This document shows, one piece after another, positions 31,904-40,582 of a DNA stretch of 42,147 bases (within the stretch, counting starts at the first letter, position 1; every line of letters begins with the position of its first letter). Location of the stretch: the NCBI GenBank assembly GCA_029865265.1, contig JAOUHG010000031.1:1-42147 (forward strand). Direction: 5' to 3'. The notes beneath the pieces are model-generated. The model was not told the origin of the DNA. It worked only from the letters and a program-made list of their open reading frames with translations, and ran no database searches. This DNA comes from Candidatus Krumholzibacteriia bacterium. GTDB taxonomy: Bacteria > Krumholzibacteriota > Krumholzibacteriia > WVZY01 > JAKEHA01. The position numbers and the translations under genes are program-made.

Positions 31904-33007
31904 CTAGGAGGTGGCGGCGGCTTCCGGTGTGAATTCGCGAATGATCTCGTAGAGCGTGGTGCGTTGCACGGGGGTGAAGCCCGCGTCGCGGATGAGCGCG
32001 GTGATTTCGTCCACCGTGGTGCGGTTGAAGAAGCCGGCCTCCTGCATCACGTTTTCGTCGAAAATGGTGCCGCCGAAGTCGTCGCCGCCGAACTGCAGCG
32101 CCACCACGCCGGTCTTCTTGCCTTCCGAGAACCACGACGCCTGCACGTGCTGGAAGTTGTCCAGGTAGATGCGCGACAACGCAATGATGCGCAGGTAACG
32201 GTTGGGCCCTGATTCCGTCTTCACCTTGCGCGCCAGCGGGTTCTGGTCGCGCTTGTAGCTCCACGGCACGAACGCGGTGAAGCCCCTGGTCTCGTCCTGC
32301 AGCGCCCGCACCACGTCGAGGTGCTCGATGACGTCCTCGTCGGTTTCCACGTGGCCGTACATCATTGTGGCGGTGGAGCGCAGTCCTCCCCGGTGAGCCG
32401 CGCGGTGCACGTCCACCCAGTCCTTTGTGGTGGCCTTGGGCCAGAGTTTGGAGATGTGCGGCTTCACGCGGTCCGCCAGAATTTCCGCACCACCACCGGG
32501 AATCGAGCGCAGTCCCGCTGCGTACAGACGCGCGATCACGTCATCCAGCGAAAGACCAGACACCTCCACCATCTTCATCACCTCGGGCGCCGAATAGAAG
32601 TGCGGGTGAATGTCGGGGAACCGGTGTCGCGTCTCGCGGACCAGGTCGGTGTAGTAGTCGAACGGAATGGCGTTGTTGAGCCCACCCTGCAGGAGCACGG
32701 TGGTGCAACCCATCTCGCGCGCCCGCGCAAACTGCTCCATCATCTGCTCAATGGTATAGGTGTACTCACCCTGCTGCCCGGGAGTGCGGTAGAACGCGCA
32801 AAACGTACAGAAGGCGTCGCAGACGTTGGTGTAGTTGAGGTTGGTGTCCACCACGAAGGACACGCGCCGCGCGGGATTGTGGCGCCAGCGCCAGGTCATC
32901 GCCAGCGGCGCCAGTTCGAGCAGGGGCGCGTCGCGCAGGAGATACAGCCCCTCTTCGCGCGTAATTCGCTGTCCCGCAGTGACTTTTGCCTGAATGGCAC
33001 GCAGCAT
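31904..33007 (-). CDS. mqnC: Cyclic dehypoxanthine futalosine synthase (radical SAM)
   Basis: The protein has 367 residues. The radical SAM cluster motif is C63-x3-C67-x2-C70 (NVCDAFCTFCAFYR). TTVLLQGGLNNAIPFDYYTD, HPHFYSAPEVM, GLRSIPGGGAEILADRVK, STATMMYGHVET, FVPWSYKRDQNPL and VALQFGGDDFGGTIFDENV are the MqnC signature segments. The enzyme closes the ring of dehypoxanthine futalosine in the menaquinone route that starts from chorismate and uses S-adenosylmethionine. The start ATG at 33007 follows a candidate promoter with a palindrome in its spacer. It shares the same fold with MqnE, but the GDDFGGT motif marks MqnC. Confidence 0.93.
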   Translation of the reverse strand: MLRAIQAKVTAGQRITREEGLYLLRDAPLLELAPLAMTWRWRHNPARRVSFVVDTNLNYTNVCDAFCTFCAFYRTPGQQGEYTYTIEQMMEQFARAREMGCTTVLLQGGLNNAIPFDYYTDLVRETRHRFPDIHPHFYSAPEVMKMVEVSGLSLDDVIARLYAAGLRSIPGGGAEILADRVKPHISKLWPKATTKDWVDVHRAAHRGGLRSTATMMYGHVETDEDVIEHLDVVRALQDETRGFTAFVPWSYKRDQNPLARKVKTESGPNRYLRIIALSRIYLDNFQHVQASWFSEGKKTGVVALQFGGDDFGGTIFDENVMQEAGFFNRTTVDEITALIRDAGFTPVQRTTLYEIIREFTPEAAATS

Positions 33008-33013
33008 GCCGGT

Positions 33014-33041
33014 ATCTTACCATACCGCCCGGGCGGTCAAA
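33014..33041 (-). promoter_or_regulatory. Candidate mqnC promoter with a 14-bp palindrome in the spacer
   Basis: On the minus strand TTTGAC (33041-33036) and TAAGAT (33019-33014) are 16 bases apart, and transcription would start only a few bases before the ATG at 33007. ACCGCCCGGGCGGT (33024-33037) is a perfect palindrome lying between and touching the -35 box. The gap also serves the divergent gene at 33074. Confidence 0.4.
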
Positions 33042-33073
33042 AGGGCTTGCGACCCCCTCCCACATTTCGCATC

Positions 33074-35152
33074 ATGGAGGGGTTCCTCGCATGTCCACAC
33101 CTCCTTTCCCGACGGGAGGCCACCGCCTTGCAGCGGGCATTCCTCAGATCCCTCGTTCCTGGCTTCGCCGCCGCCATCGCGGTCGCCAGCATCGACTCCG
33201 TGACCGGGTTCATCGCCACGGGCTCGCGCTTCGACTCCATTTCCTACTCCGCCGCCGCCGCGGGTCTGGTGGCGGCCGCGACGCTCCTGGTCTACCTGGC
33301 GGTTCGCTGGCTCCTCGTGGCGCCGATTGCGCGCCGGGCACCCGAGCAGGCGGCATCCGTCGCGACGGCAACCGGCGTGGGTGTCTTCCTGATCACTCTG
33401 GAAATTCCCCTGCCGGGATCCCCGGTGTCCACCCTGTTTGAGATGATTCTCCGCGTCGGCGTCGCCGGCGCGGTGGGTGCCGGCGCCATCGCGCTCGACC
33501 TGGCGGGCTCCCGCGCGGCGAGTTACCCGGTGTCGCGCGGCGTGGGGCGCGCCGCACCGCTGGTGCTGCCGCCCGCACTCGTGGTTGCGTGGATCGGACT
33601 CGTCGGGTTGGGGGATGTGACGTCGGCGAGATTCTACCTGTTGTTCGCGGCGTTGCTGATCGTCGCGGCTTTATTCGTGCACGTAGCAATGTCGTTGAGT
33701 CAGCGGCGCTGGCAAGCCGCGGTGTGCGCGATCTTCGGGGCGTATCTCGCGGCCGGCGCCGTGGGCGCCCTGATGGTCGCCGGCGGGCCGCAGCTGTCGG
33801 CGCCACGCGCACAAACGGCGCCGCACAAGGTTCGCCGCGTGATCCTGCTCACGGTGGACACGCTGCGCCGTGACGCCGTATCGGCCTTCGGGTCCACCAC
33901 CGTGAATACCCCGGGTATCGACCGGCTCGCGGGCGACGGTGTGGTATTCCATGATGCGATGGCGGCATCGTCGTGGACGTTGCCATCGTTTGCGTCGATG
34001 TTCACCGGTCTCACCGCGCGCGATCACGGTGTGGTGAGGTTCAACGCGGTTCTCGCCGACACGGTGGTCACGCTGGCGGAGCGATTCCAGGACGCCGGGT
34101 ACGAGACCCAGGCCCTGGTCGCCAACATGATCCTGGCGCCACACCGCGGGTTCGCGCAGGGGTTTGACAACTACCAGCTCACGGTGGATCCGTTCGCGCC
34201 GGTGTGCATCGGCGACTACCTGGCGTCACGGCTGCAGGACGAGCCGCTCCGGTCCGAGACCGCGACGGGCGACCTGACGGATTCGGCCATCGCGTTCATG
34301 AAGTCGCACCGCGACGAGGACTTCTTTCTGTGGGTTCACTACCTCGATCCGCATCTTCGCTACTCGCCCCCGGTGGAGTTCGTCGAGCGCATGAACGTGC
34401 ACGACGAAATGGGCTTCGTCCTGGAGAACACCGCGTCCAAGCGCCCTTCGGTGGATCTGGTCGGCGACCCCGCGCACCGCGTGTGGGTGCGCTCGCTGTA
34501 CGATGCCGAAGCCCGCTATGTCGACACGGAGATCGGACGTCTGCTGGACTGGACGCGCGAGAGCGGGCTGTACGACGAGACCCTCATCGTTTTCGGCGTC
34601 GACCATGGCGAGGAGTTCTGGGAGCACGACGGTTTCGAGCACGGGCACACCCTGTACAACGAACTGCTGGGGGTCCCGCTGATCATCAAGACGCCCGGCA
34701 ATGCGGCCCGGGGCGAAGTCGACAACACGGTGGCCGTCTACGATGTGGCGCCCACCGTGCTCGAGCTGTGCGAGCTTCCCGCCCTCGACGCCCCCACCGC
34801 GGTCTCCCTGGTGCCCTATCTCGCGGGTGGGCGCGCGGACGGCCGCAGCCGTCCCATCTTTGCGAGCGGAACGCTGTGGAGTTCAAACTTCGAGTCGGTG
34901 ACCTTCGAAGGATGGAAGTTCATCCGCTCCACCACCACCGGGCGGGAACAGCTCTTCAACCTGGTGGACGACCCATCGGAGCTTCACAACGTCGTGCTCG
35001 ACCAGCCCGCCGTGGCCGCGCGCGCGCGCGCGCTGCTCGACACACACGCGCAAAACGCGGTGGCCTTCCGGCAATCGCGCGGCATCAGCAACCAGAGTTT
35101 TCAACTGGATGACGAGGACATCGAAATGCTGCGCACGCTGGGCTACATGTAG
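33074..35152 (+). CDS. Membrane sulfatase-superfamily hydrolase (alkaline-phosphatase fold) with Thr at the nucleophile
   Basis: The protein has 692 residues from the ATG at 33074; a TTG at 33128 with GGGAGG upstream would give 674. Six to seven membrane helices fill residues 25-240. The catalytic domain then begins [18 protein letters not shown] with metal ligand D262. [19 protein letters not shown] places T302 where sulfatases have the Cys or Ser made into formylglycine. [19 protein letters not shown] gives the later metal ligands. A Thr nucleophile is typical of phosphoethanolamine- or phosphoglycerol-transferase-like members, so this is more likely a phospho-transferase or hydrolase acting outside the membrane than a sulfatase. 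It converges on the broken SulP gene. Confidence 0.82.
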   Translation: MEGFLACPHLLSRREATALQRAFLRSLVPGFAAAIAVASIDSVTGFIATGSRFDSISYSAAAAGLVAAATLLVYLAVRWLLVAPIARRAPEQAASVATATGVGVFLITLEIPLPGSPVSTLFEMILRVGVAGAVGAGAIALDLAGSRAASYPVSRGVGRAAPLVLPPALVVAWIGLVGLGDVTSARFYLLFAALLIVAALFVHVAMSLSQRRWQAAVCAIFGAYLAAGAVGALMVAGGPQLSAPRAQTAPHKVRRVILLTVDTLRRDAVSAFGSTTVNTPGIDRLAGDGVVFHDAMAASSWTLPSFASMFTGLTARDHGVVRFNAVLADTVVTLAERFQDAGYETQALVANMILAPHRGFAQGFDNYQLTVDPFAPVCIGDYLASRLQDEPLRSETATGDLTDSAIAFMKSHRDEDFFLWVHYLDPHLRYSPPVEFVERMNVHDEMGFVLENTASKRPSVDLVGDPAHRVWVRSLYDAEARYVDTEIGRLLDWTRESGLYDETLIVFGVDHGEEFWEHDGFEHGHTLYNELLGVPLIIKTPGNAARGEVDNTVAVYDVAPTVLELCELPALDAPTAVSLVPYLAGGRADGRSRPIFASGTLWSSNFESVTFEGWKFIRSTTTGREQLFNLVDDPSELHNVVLDQPAVAARARALLDTHAQNAVAFRQSRGISNQSFQLDDEDIEMLRTLGYM

Positions 35153-36308
35153 CGGCGCAGCATCTCTCCGCGAGGTTCATCGCGGAGACGAATCCGACAA
35201 GGCGCCATTCGCTCATGCGCAGGGCGATCACCACCAGGAACCCCGCCAGTGTGGCCATGGGCACCAGCGCGGCCCACTTTCCGAACAGGATCAGGATGAG
35301 CAGCAGAACCGTGGCGTGGACCATGCCCGCGATGGGCGTGCGCCCGCCGCTCTTGACGTTGGTGGCGGTGCGCGCGATGGCGCCCGTGCACGGAATCCCG
35401 CCAAAGACCGGCGCGGCAATATTCGCGACTCCCTGCGCGATCAGTTCCGTGTTGGAGCGATGACGGCGTCCGGTCATGCCGTCCGCCACCACCGCGGAAA
35501 GCAGCGACTCGATGCCCGCCAGCAACGCAATCGAGACGGCGGCCGGAAACACGCTGCGTATGAGTTCGAAGTCCACATCGGGCAGCCGCGGCAGGGGGAT
35601 CCGGTTGGGAACCTCGCCGAAGCGCGCGCCAATGGTCTCGACCGGCAGGTGCAGCAGGTGCACGGCCGCAGTCGTGGCCAGGATTGCCACAATGGGGCTC
35701 GGCACGCGCGCGGTGACCCGGGGCCACTACAGGACGATGGCAATGGTGGCAACCGCCACCGCGACCGTCTGCATACTCGAGGTGCCAGCCGCGGCGGCGT
35801 ATGCGCCCCACTTGTGGACGAAGTCGGCGGGCACCGCATTCATCTGCAGGCCGAAGAAATCCCGCAGTTGCGATGAGAAGATGATGAGGGCGATGCCGCT
35901 GGTGAACCCGACCGTCACCGGGTAGGGAATGAACTTAATTACGGTGCCGAGGCGCGCGAGTCCCATCGCAATCAGCAGCACCCCGGCGATGAGGGTGGCG
36001 GCGGCGAGTCCGTCGTAACCGTACCGCGCCACGACGCCGTATACGATGACAACGAAGGCGCCGGCCGGCCCGCCGATCTGCACGCGGCTTCCGCTGAGTG
36101 CTGAGATGATGAACCCGCCGACGATCGCCGTGAACACGCCCTGCCCCGGCTTCACCCCCGAGGCAACCGCGAACGCCAGCGCCAGCGGCAGCGCAAGAAT
36201 GCCGACCACGAACCCGGCGCCGAGGTCGTGCGCGAACAGTTTGCGCGTGTACCCTTCGCGCAGGACGGTGACGAGCTTGGGCTCGAAGTTGGATTCTGAC
36301 ATGGACAT
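35085..36308 (-). pseudogene. SulP anion transporter, broken by an in-frame amber codon and truncated before the STAS domain
   Basis: From ATG 36308 the sequence is a normal SulP start ([58 protein letters not shown]). TAG at 35727-35729 follows TIAIVL. The same frame goes on without shift as [20 protein letters not shown], then [40 protein letters not shown] and a segment ending [11 protein letters not shown]. After about 35190 similarity ends and the frame runs into the end of the convergent sulfatase-like gene. The last membrane helices and the STAS domain are absent. TAG is used as a normal stop by several intact genes here, so recoding is unlikely. The remnant probably does not transport; the original substrate (sulfate, bicarbonate or other anion) cannot be told. 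Confidence 0.8.
35165..35188. other. Hairpin between the convergent sulfatase-like gene and the SulP remnant
   Basis: TCTCCGCG and CGCGGAGA form a perfect 8-bp stem with an 8-base loop, 12 bases after the stop at 35152. No T run follows on either strand, so it may end transcription weakly or only protect mRNA ends. Confidence 0.5.
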
Positions 36309-36340
36309 CGGGCGGCGCCGCGGGGCAGCCTACGCGTTCC

Positions 36341-36829
36341 TCACGAGGCTTCGCCGAACGGATCGTCGGCGTCGGGTGGCTCCCACAGCTCGATCTTGCG
36401 GCCTTCGGGATCGATGATCCAGCCGAACTTGCCGTAGGGATGCTCCTCCACCTTGTCGATGACGTGCACCCCCGCCCGGCGCAGGGCCTTGAGGAGCCCG
36501 TCCAGGTCGGCTACGCGGAAGTTGAACATGTAGGGTTCTTCGCTGGGCTCGAAGTATTCCGTAGCGCGCTCGAAAGGGCTGAATACGGTACAGCCGATGC
36601 GGCTGCTCTTGCGTTTCTCGCGCCAGGTGAACGTCCAGCCGCCAGACGAATCGGTCTCGATACCAAGGTGCTTGCGGTACCAGTCCATGAGGTCTTTGGG
36701 GTTGTCGCTCTTGAAAAAGATGCCCCCGATGCCGGTGACGCGGGTGAGCGGTGTTACCGGCGCGCGCCGGGCCGCGCGCTTCCTGCCCGCCGTCCTCCTG
36801 GCCGTCGCCTTCTTCCGGGAAGCCGCCAT
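36341..36829 (-). CDS. VOC (glyoxalase/bleomycin-resistance fold) protein with basic N-terminal tail
   Basis: The protein has 162 residues. The first 27 are a Lys/Arg/Ala tail (SRKKATARRTAGRKRAARRA) resembling histone H1-like or nucleic-acid-binding tails. A single VOC domain follows (GIGGIFFKSDNPKDLMDWYR, GWTFTWREKRKSS, YMFNFRVADLDGLLKALRRA, YGKFGWIIDPEGRKIELWEP). E at IELWEP is the usual metal ligand of the second module. Such proteins are often dioxygenase- or lyase-like, with unknown substrates. The ATG at 36829 overlaps the mqnA stop (TGATG), so it is the last gene of the mqnE operon. A link to menaquinone is suggested only by position. Confidence 0.85.
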   Translation of the reverse strand: MAASRKKATARRTAGRKRAARRAPVTPLTRVTGIGGIFFKSDNPKDLMDWYRKHLGIETDSSGGWTFTWREKRKSSRIGCTVFSPFERATEYFEPSEEPYMFNFRVADLDGLLKALRRAGVHVIDKVEEHPYGKFGWIIDPEGRKIELWEPPDADDPFGEAS

Positions 36830-37608
36830 CAGGACCGTGAGGAAGCGGTGTTGTTTTCACGGGCAGCCGCATCGAGCTTCTGGAACCTTTCGATCGCCTG
36901 CTGCTCCGCCGCGGTCATGCGAAAACGGAACCCCTGCAGATACTCGCGCATTTCCTCGATGCTCATGTTGAGATCCGCCACCCGCGGAGCCACGACGCGC
37001 TCAAAATGCGCCCATCCTTCCGCGATGGACGCATCCAGCATGGAGACGAGCCGTGCCTTATCGGCGTCCGGCAGGTCCGCGCGTACCAGCCAGCGCGCAA
37101 AAACGAACGGCAGCCCCGTCCACTTGTGCCATACCTCGCCGAGATCGGCGACGTGCGGGTAGTCCTTCACGCCGCGCCGGTGGATCAGCGCCTCGTCACC
37201 GATCAGGAGGAACGCGTCGTTGTTGGGCCAGTCCACGTGGGCGAAGCGGGCGGGGCGAACACGCCACGCGTTGGTCAGGAGGGTCTTGAGCAGGCGCACC
37301 GACGTGGAGGTCTGGTTGGTAACGCCGATGGTGGCGCCGTCCAGGCGCTCGAAGGGGCGCTTGGAGAAGAACAGGATGCTGCGCGCACGGTCGATGCTGG
37401 AGATGCAGAAATCGCCCAGAGGTAAGAAGCGATCCTCGACCTCCCACGCAGTCACGAGCGGCACCGGGCCGGCATCCACCTCGTCCTCAGCTACCGCGCT
37501 GGAAAGTGCGCGCGGCACCAGTGGCTCCAGCCGCACGCCGGGCTCGTTCTCGAGGCCGTGGAAGAACAGAATGCTGTTGAGATATGGGATCTTCCCGATG
37601 CGTATCAT
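36829..37608 (-). CDS. mqnA: Chorismate dehydratase (menaquinone, futalosine route)
   Basis: The protein has 259 residues. IRIGKIPYLNSILFFHGLE is the family's N-terminal signature (R-x-G-x-I/V-x-Y-x-N). It is followed by VDAGPVPLVTAWEV, LGDFCISSIDRARSILFFSK, GATIGVTNQTSTSVRLLKTL and DAFLLIGDEALI, then VADLGEVWHKWTGLPFVFARW. The fold is periplasmic-binding-protein-like. The enzyme removes water from chorismate to give 3-enolpyruvylbenzoate, the first step of the pathway. It follows the AsmA-like gene by 30 bases and overlaps the VOC gene. Together with mqnE it supplies the first two steps from one operon. Confidence 0.93.
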   Translation of the reverse strand: MIRIGKIPYLNSILFFHGLENEPGVRLEPLVPRALSSAVAEDEVDAGPVPLVTAWEVEDRFLPLGDFCISSIDRARSILFFSKRPFERLDGATIGVTNQTSTSVRLLKTLLTNAWRVRPARFAHVDWPNNDAFLLIGDEALIHRRGVKDYPHVADLGEVWHKWTGLPFVFARWLVRADLPDADKARLVSMLDASIAEGWAHFERVVAPRVADLNMSIEEMREYLQGFRFRMTAAEQQAIERFQKLDAAARENNTASSRS

Positions 37609-37638
37609 GGTTGTCTCGCGCTCCTGTTTGCGCGCAAA

Positions 37639-38361
37639 TCAGTTGAGCAACTTCTCCAACGCTTTCTTCGCCGCATCCTCGCCCTGCTGCATGGCGCTCG
37701 CCTTGAGGCTGTTGCCGACAGCACCCATCACCGCACCCAGGAACGCGCGCGACACCGTCTTGCCGATGCCGTCGGGGGTGTCCCCACTGGGGCCACCCAC
37801 CTCGGTGAGGCGCAGCGGCGGCAGCGTCGTCTCCATGCTGCCCTTGCCCAGCGCGGTGGCATCGGCCGCCACGTGACCTTCTTCGAACGAGAAGCGGTCT
37901 ATGCGAAAGCGCTTTTCGTAACCTGCGTCCTGCTTGCCGGCCGGTCTGTTTGCCGACGACGCCTGGTGACGATCCGCCGCGTCCTTGATGACGGCGATGT
38001 TCGACCTTCCGCGCTCATCCAGAACCACCCTGACGTCGGGTGCGGAGATCTTGATTTCGTCGATGACGATGGGATCCTTGGTGAGCGAGGCCACGTTGAT
38101 GTCCAGCGTGATCTCGCCCAGCGTGAACGCGTCGCCTTCATACCCGTCGGGGTTCTTGACGCGCACGTTTCGAATGGTTCCCCGCCCGCTCTTGAGCGAG
38201 ATGTCCACCGACCCCACGCTCACATCGGTGCCGAGGATGGCCGAACCGTTCTTCTCGATCGCGCTCTTCACGATCGGATCGATGTTATTATAGAGAAACA
38301 CGCCGATCCCGATGATACCCAGCAGCAGGAGTACAGCAGCGACGATGACAAACCGTTTCAT
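37639..38361 (-). CDS. AsmA-like single-span envelope protein
   Basis: The protein has 240 residues. An N-terminal membrane helix (FVIVAAVLLLLGIIGIGVFL, 4-23) is followed by an AsmA N-terminal type stretch: NIDPIVKSAIEKNGSAILGT, VGSVDISLKSGRGTIRNVRV and KDPIVIDEIKISAPDVRVVL. The rest is a short Ala/Gly-rich helical tail (AFLGAVMGAVGNSLKASAMQ). The family helps lipid or outer-membrane traffic; this is a very short member compared with E. coli AsmA (over 600 residues). It lies between mqnE (11 bases) and mqnA (30 bases) in one operon, with no evident link to quinone synthesis. Confidence 0.75.
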   Translation of the reverse strand: MKRFVIVAAVLLLLGIIGIGVFLYNNIDPIVKSAIEKNGSAILGTDVSVGSVDISLKSGRGTIRNVRVKNPDGYEGDAFTLGEITLDINVASLTKDPIVIDEIKISAPDVRVVLDERGRSNIAVIKDAADRHQASSANRPAGKQDAGYEKRFRIDRFSFEEGHVAADATALGKGSMETTLPPLRLTEVGGPSGDTPDGIGKTVSRAFLGAVMGAVGNSLKASAMQQGEDAAKKALEKLLN

Positions 38362-38372
38362 GGCTCACACCT

Positions 38373-39581
38373 TCATCGCTTGAGGTTCTTCGCCAGCGGC
38401 CGCCCCGCGCGGGGCGACTCGCGGCTGCGTTGCACGGGCCGGTAGGTGTCCTCCACCACGGCCGCGATATCCGCTTCCCCGTACTCGTTGATCTCGTTGT
38501 ACAGCGCGTCCCGTTCCACCGGTGTCTTTCCGGCATCGCGAATGAGACGAATCAATGCCTTGCGCGTCAGGCCGGCCGGGCTGCGCGCGTCCGCGGCGTG
38601 GGCAATACGCTCTTTGGCAATGGTCCCGTCGATGTCGTCCGCTCCGAAGTTGAGTGCGATACCCGCTGTGTCTTCCTGCAGCATGATCCAGTACGCCTTC
38701 ACGTGCGGAAAGTTGTCCAGCATGAGGCGCGACACCGCCACCGTCTTGAGGTCGTCCAGCGCGGAGGCGTGCCGGGGAACCAGCTTCTCCTCGCTGATCT
38801 GGTATTCGAGCGGAATGAAGGCCAGGAAACCGCCGCTCCGGTCCTGTTGTTCCCGCAGGAGCCGCAGGTGTTCCACGCGCTCCTGGTAGGTTTCGATGTG
38901 TCCGTACAGCATGGTGGCGTTGGAGGGAATGCCGCGTGCGTGCGCCATGCCGTGGATTTCGAGCCAGCGTTCCGCCTGCGCCTTGCCGGTGTAGCGCAGC
39001 TCTTTCGCCACGCGCTTCGAGAAGATCTCCGCCCCGCCGCCAGGCATGGCATTCAAGCCGGCCGCGATGAGGCGGTCGAGGACCTCCTCCGCGGTGAGTT
39101 TCCAGCGCCTGGCGAAGAAATCGATTTCCGCCGCGGTGAACGCCTTGATCTGTACGTGCGGGTGCGCCTCGCGGATGGCACGGATGTATCCCTCGTGGTA
39201 CTCGAAGGGCCAGTCGGGGTGGTGGCCGCCCACGATGTGCACCTCGGTCATCTCCGGCGTGATGTGCCCCACGATCTCGTCGTGCGTCATCTCCCACGCT
39301 CCCACCGCGTTGCGGTTCTGCACGTAGTCGCAGAACTTGCAGTTCAACACACAGACGTTGGTGGGGTTGATGTGGGTATTAATGACGAAGTAGACCCGCT
39401 CGCCGTTTTTCGCGCGCGCAACGTGGTCCGCCATGCGGCCCACCGCGGTCAGATCGGGGCTCTCGAACAGGGTGAGTCCGTCGGCCGGGGACAATCGCTC
39501 GCCCGCCCGCACCTTCTCCCAGACGGGGATGAGCGCGCGGTCGGAAAAGGTGATACCGGATACGGTTTCAAACATGTTCAT
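38373..39581 (-). CDS. mqnE: Aminofutalosine synthase (radical SAM)
   Basis: The protein has 402 residues. The radical SAM motif is C77-x3-C81-x2-C84 (NVCVLNCKFCDY). The segments EVHIVGGHHPDWPFEYH, IKAFTAAEIDFFARRW, GLNAMPGGGAEIFSKRV, NATMLYGHIET, FIPLEYQ and IALNFGADDIDGTIAKERI are those of MqnE rather than MqnC. The enzyme joins 3-enolpyruvylbenzoate to SAM-derived adenosyl to form 6-amino-6-deoxyfutalosine. It heads the operon mqnE - AsmA-like - mqnA - VOC. The last 30 residues are basic and extend slightly beyond the family core. Hydrolysis steps after it (deaminase and nucleosidase) are not encoded in the window. Confidence 0.93.
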   Translation of the reverse strand: MNMFETVSGITFSDRALIPVWEKVRAGERLSPADGLTLFESPDLTAVGRMADHVARAKNGERVYFVINTHINPTNVCVLNCKFCDYVQNRNAVGAWEMTHDEIVGHITPEMTEVHIVGGHHPDWPFEYHEGYIRAIREAHPHVQIKAFTAAEIDFFARRWKLTAEEVLDRLIAAGLNAMPGGGAEIFSKRVAKELRYTGKAQAERWLEIHGMAHARGIPSNATMLYGHIETYQERVEHLRLLREQQDRSGGFLAFIPLEYQISEEKLVPRHASALDDLKTVAVSRLMLDNFPHVKAYWIMLQEDTAGIALNFGADDIDGTIAKERIAHAADARSPAGLTRKALIRLIRDAGKTPVERDALYNEINEYGEADIAAVVEDTYRPVQRSRESPRAGRPLAKNLKR

Positions 39582-39664
39582 GGTGCGGTGCTTACGGCAG
39601 CAGTATACGGACTGGCGGGCCGGTTCTCAAGTGTAGTACCCTGCGCTTTTTCCGGAGGCCCGCC

Positions 39665-40582
39665 GTGCAGATTCGCGGTCTCGTCCACCTCCTCATCGTC
39701 TATATCGTCTGGGGCAGCACCTACCTGGGCATCCGCATAGCGGTTCGCGAAGGCGCCGGCTTTCCTCCCTTCGTCATGGCCGGCAGCCGCATCCTGGTGG
39801 CCGGCTCCATCCTGCTCCTGTGGGGCGCGCTGGCCCGCCAGAAGCTGCGTCCCACGCGGGGCGACGTGGCGGTGTTCGCGTCGTCCGGTCTGCTCCTGTG
39901 GCTGGGCGGAAACGGCCTGGTGACCTGGGCGGAGCAGCGCGCTGAATCGGGCTACGCCGCGCTGCTGGTGGGCTCGGCACCGCTGTGGACCACCATGGTC
40001 GAGTCGTTCATCGACCGTCGGCCGCCCACCCTGCGCCTGCTGGGCGCGTTGCTGATTGGACTGGCGGGATTGGCCGTTCTCAACTACCCGGTGCTGCGCC
40101 ACGGTTCCCGGGCCGACGTCCTCTCGGCACTTGCGCTGCTGGCCGCGGTGATGAGCTGGGGTGTTGGTTCCATCTACCAGAAACGCCGCCCGGTGACGCT
40201 GTCGGGAGAGGCCAACGCCGCGTATCAATTGCTCTTCGGGAGCGTGGCGCTGCTCCTCGTGTCCATGCTCGCTGGTGAACCACGGCCCACGCCGACACCA
40301 TCGGCGCTCGCGGCGTGGGGATACCTGATCATCTTCGGTTCGGTGGTCGCCTTTACGTCGTTCGTCAAGGCGCTCAAACTGCTGCCGGTAAGCGTCGTCA
40401 TGACGTACGCATACGTGAACCCGGTGATCGCCGTCCTGCTGGGTTGGATGATCCTGGGCGAACAAATCACACTGTGGACCTTCGCCGGTTCCGTGCTGGT
40501 GATTCTGGGTGTGATGGGTGTATTCCACGAGATGCGACGCGCGCGCAACGCCCGCCGGCGCGCGGCCACCGCGGCGGGCTGA
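39665..40582 (+). CDS. DMT-superfamily (EamA) exporter
   Basis: The protein has 305 residues from GTG 39665, with GGAGG 7 bases upstream. Ten membrane helices in two EamA repeats are visible. The first begins LLIVYIVWGSTYLGIRIAV, typical of the YedA/RhaT-like group, with AEQRAESGYAALLVGSAPLW; the second includes AYQLLFGSVALLLVSML, VVAFTSFVKALKLLPVSVVM and TYAYVNPVIAVLLGWMILGE. Members export amino acids, nucleobases or other small metabolites; the substrate is unknown. Its TGA overlaps the ATG of the next gene, a glycosyltransferase (TGATG). This coupling is not a standard pairing. Confidence 0.88.
   Translation: MQIRGLVHLLIVYIVWGSTYLGIRIAVREGAGFPPFVMAGSRILVAGSILLLWGALARQKLRPTRGDVAVFASSGLLLWLGGNGLVTWAEQRAESGYAALLVGSAPLWTTMVESFIDRRPPTLRLLGALLIGLAGLAVLNYPVLRHGSRADVLSALALLAAVMSWGVGSIYQKRRPVTLSGEANAAYQLLFGSVALLLVSMLAGEPRPTPTPSALAAWGYLIIFGSVVAFTSFVKALKLLPVSVVMTYAYVNPVIAVLLGWMILGEQITLWTFAGSVLVILGVMGVFHEMRRARNARRRAATAAG

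Noticed and set aside
2511-35729. Amber codon reassignment suggested by two in-frame TAG codons
   Set aside because: TAG ends several intact genes cleanly, and both affected genes carry a second lesion (frameshift or truncation), so decay is simpler.
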